NCBI GenBank assembly: GCA_900542385.1
Contig: UQNP01000105.1
Coordinates: forward strand, 1-6,534
DNA length: 6,534 nucleotides
Direction: 5' to 3'
From: an uncultured Eubacterium sp.
Lineage (GTDB): Bacteria > Bacillota > Clostridia > Peptostreptococcales > Anaerovoracaceae
The notes beneath the pieces were generated by a model that had not been told where the DNA came from, ran no database searches, and worked only from the letters and a program-made list of their open reading frames with translations. The translations under genes and the position numbers were made by a program. Of this stretch, positions 6,516 through 6,534 are shown piece by piece. Within the stretch, counting starts at the first letter, position 1; each line of letters starts with the position of its first letter.

Positions 6516-6534
6516 CGATCTCTCCTTTATATTA

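Overview
The window reads as chromosomal DNA of a low-to-moderate GC Firmicute, most likely a member of the class Clostridia. Arginine is mostly AGA/AGG and isoleucine ATA is very frequent. Strong purine-rich ribosome binding sites, GTG starts and hairpin-plus-T-run terminators are present. The protein families (OmpR/EnvZ-type two-component pair beside an FtsX-type ABC exporter, and a J-domain protein with a cysteine-rich tail) also fit. I cannot name the genus. No rRNA, tRNA, CRISPR, insertion sequence or phage gene was seen, and no gene-free stretch exceeds about 140 bases.

Left part (1-5237, + strand): a two-component system followed by an ABC transporter. An OmpR/PhoB-family response regulator (open through the left edge) overlaps by 4 bases a membrane sensor histidine kinase. 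An intrinsic terminator (2028-2055) follows the kinase. Directly after it come four TGTAAG direct repeats at 11-12 base spacing (2057-2096), then a likely -10 element, a good ribosome binding site, an ABC ATPase and a two-FtsX-domain permease. The simplest model is that the kinase senses a cell-envelope stress or antimicrobial compound and phosphorylates the regulator. The regulator then binds the TGTAAG array and switches on the transporter. This layout is like peptide-sensing and detoxification modules of Firmicutes, but the substrate is unknown. The permease gene is broken by a single -1 frame change near 3489-3519, so it appears as a 232-codon 5' part and a 3' part of about 580 codons. Joined, they would give a protein of about 804 residues with eight membrane spans.

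Middle (5238-5375): a short convergent intergenic region with a strong hairpin at 5287-5328. It has T-runs on both strands, so it can end transcription from both directions.

Right part (5376-6515, - strand): a two-gene unit, a J-domain/TPR protein with eight cysteines in its last 18 residues, then a small polytopic membrane protein of unknown function. Their promoter must lie beyond the right edge.

I see no unmistakably new system. The items most worth a second look are the TGTAAG operator array, the frameshift in the permease, and the cysteine-tailed J-domain protein paired with a membrane protein.
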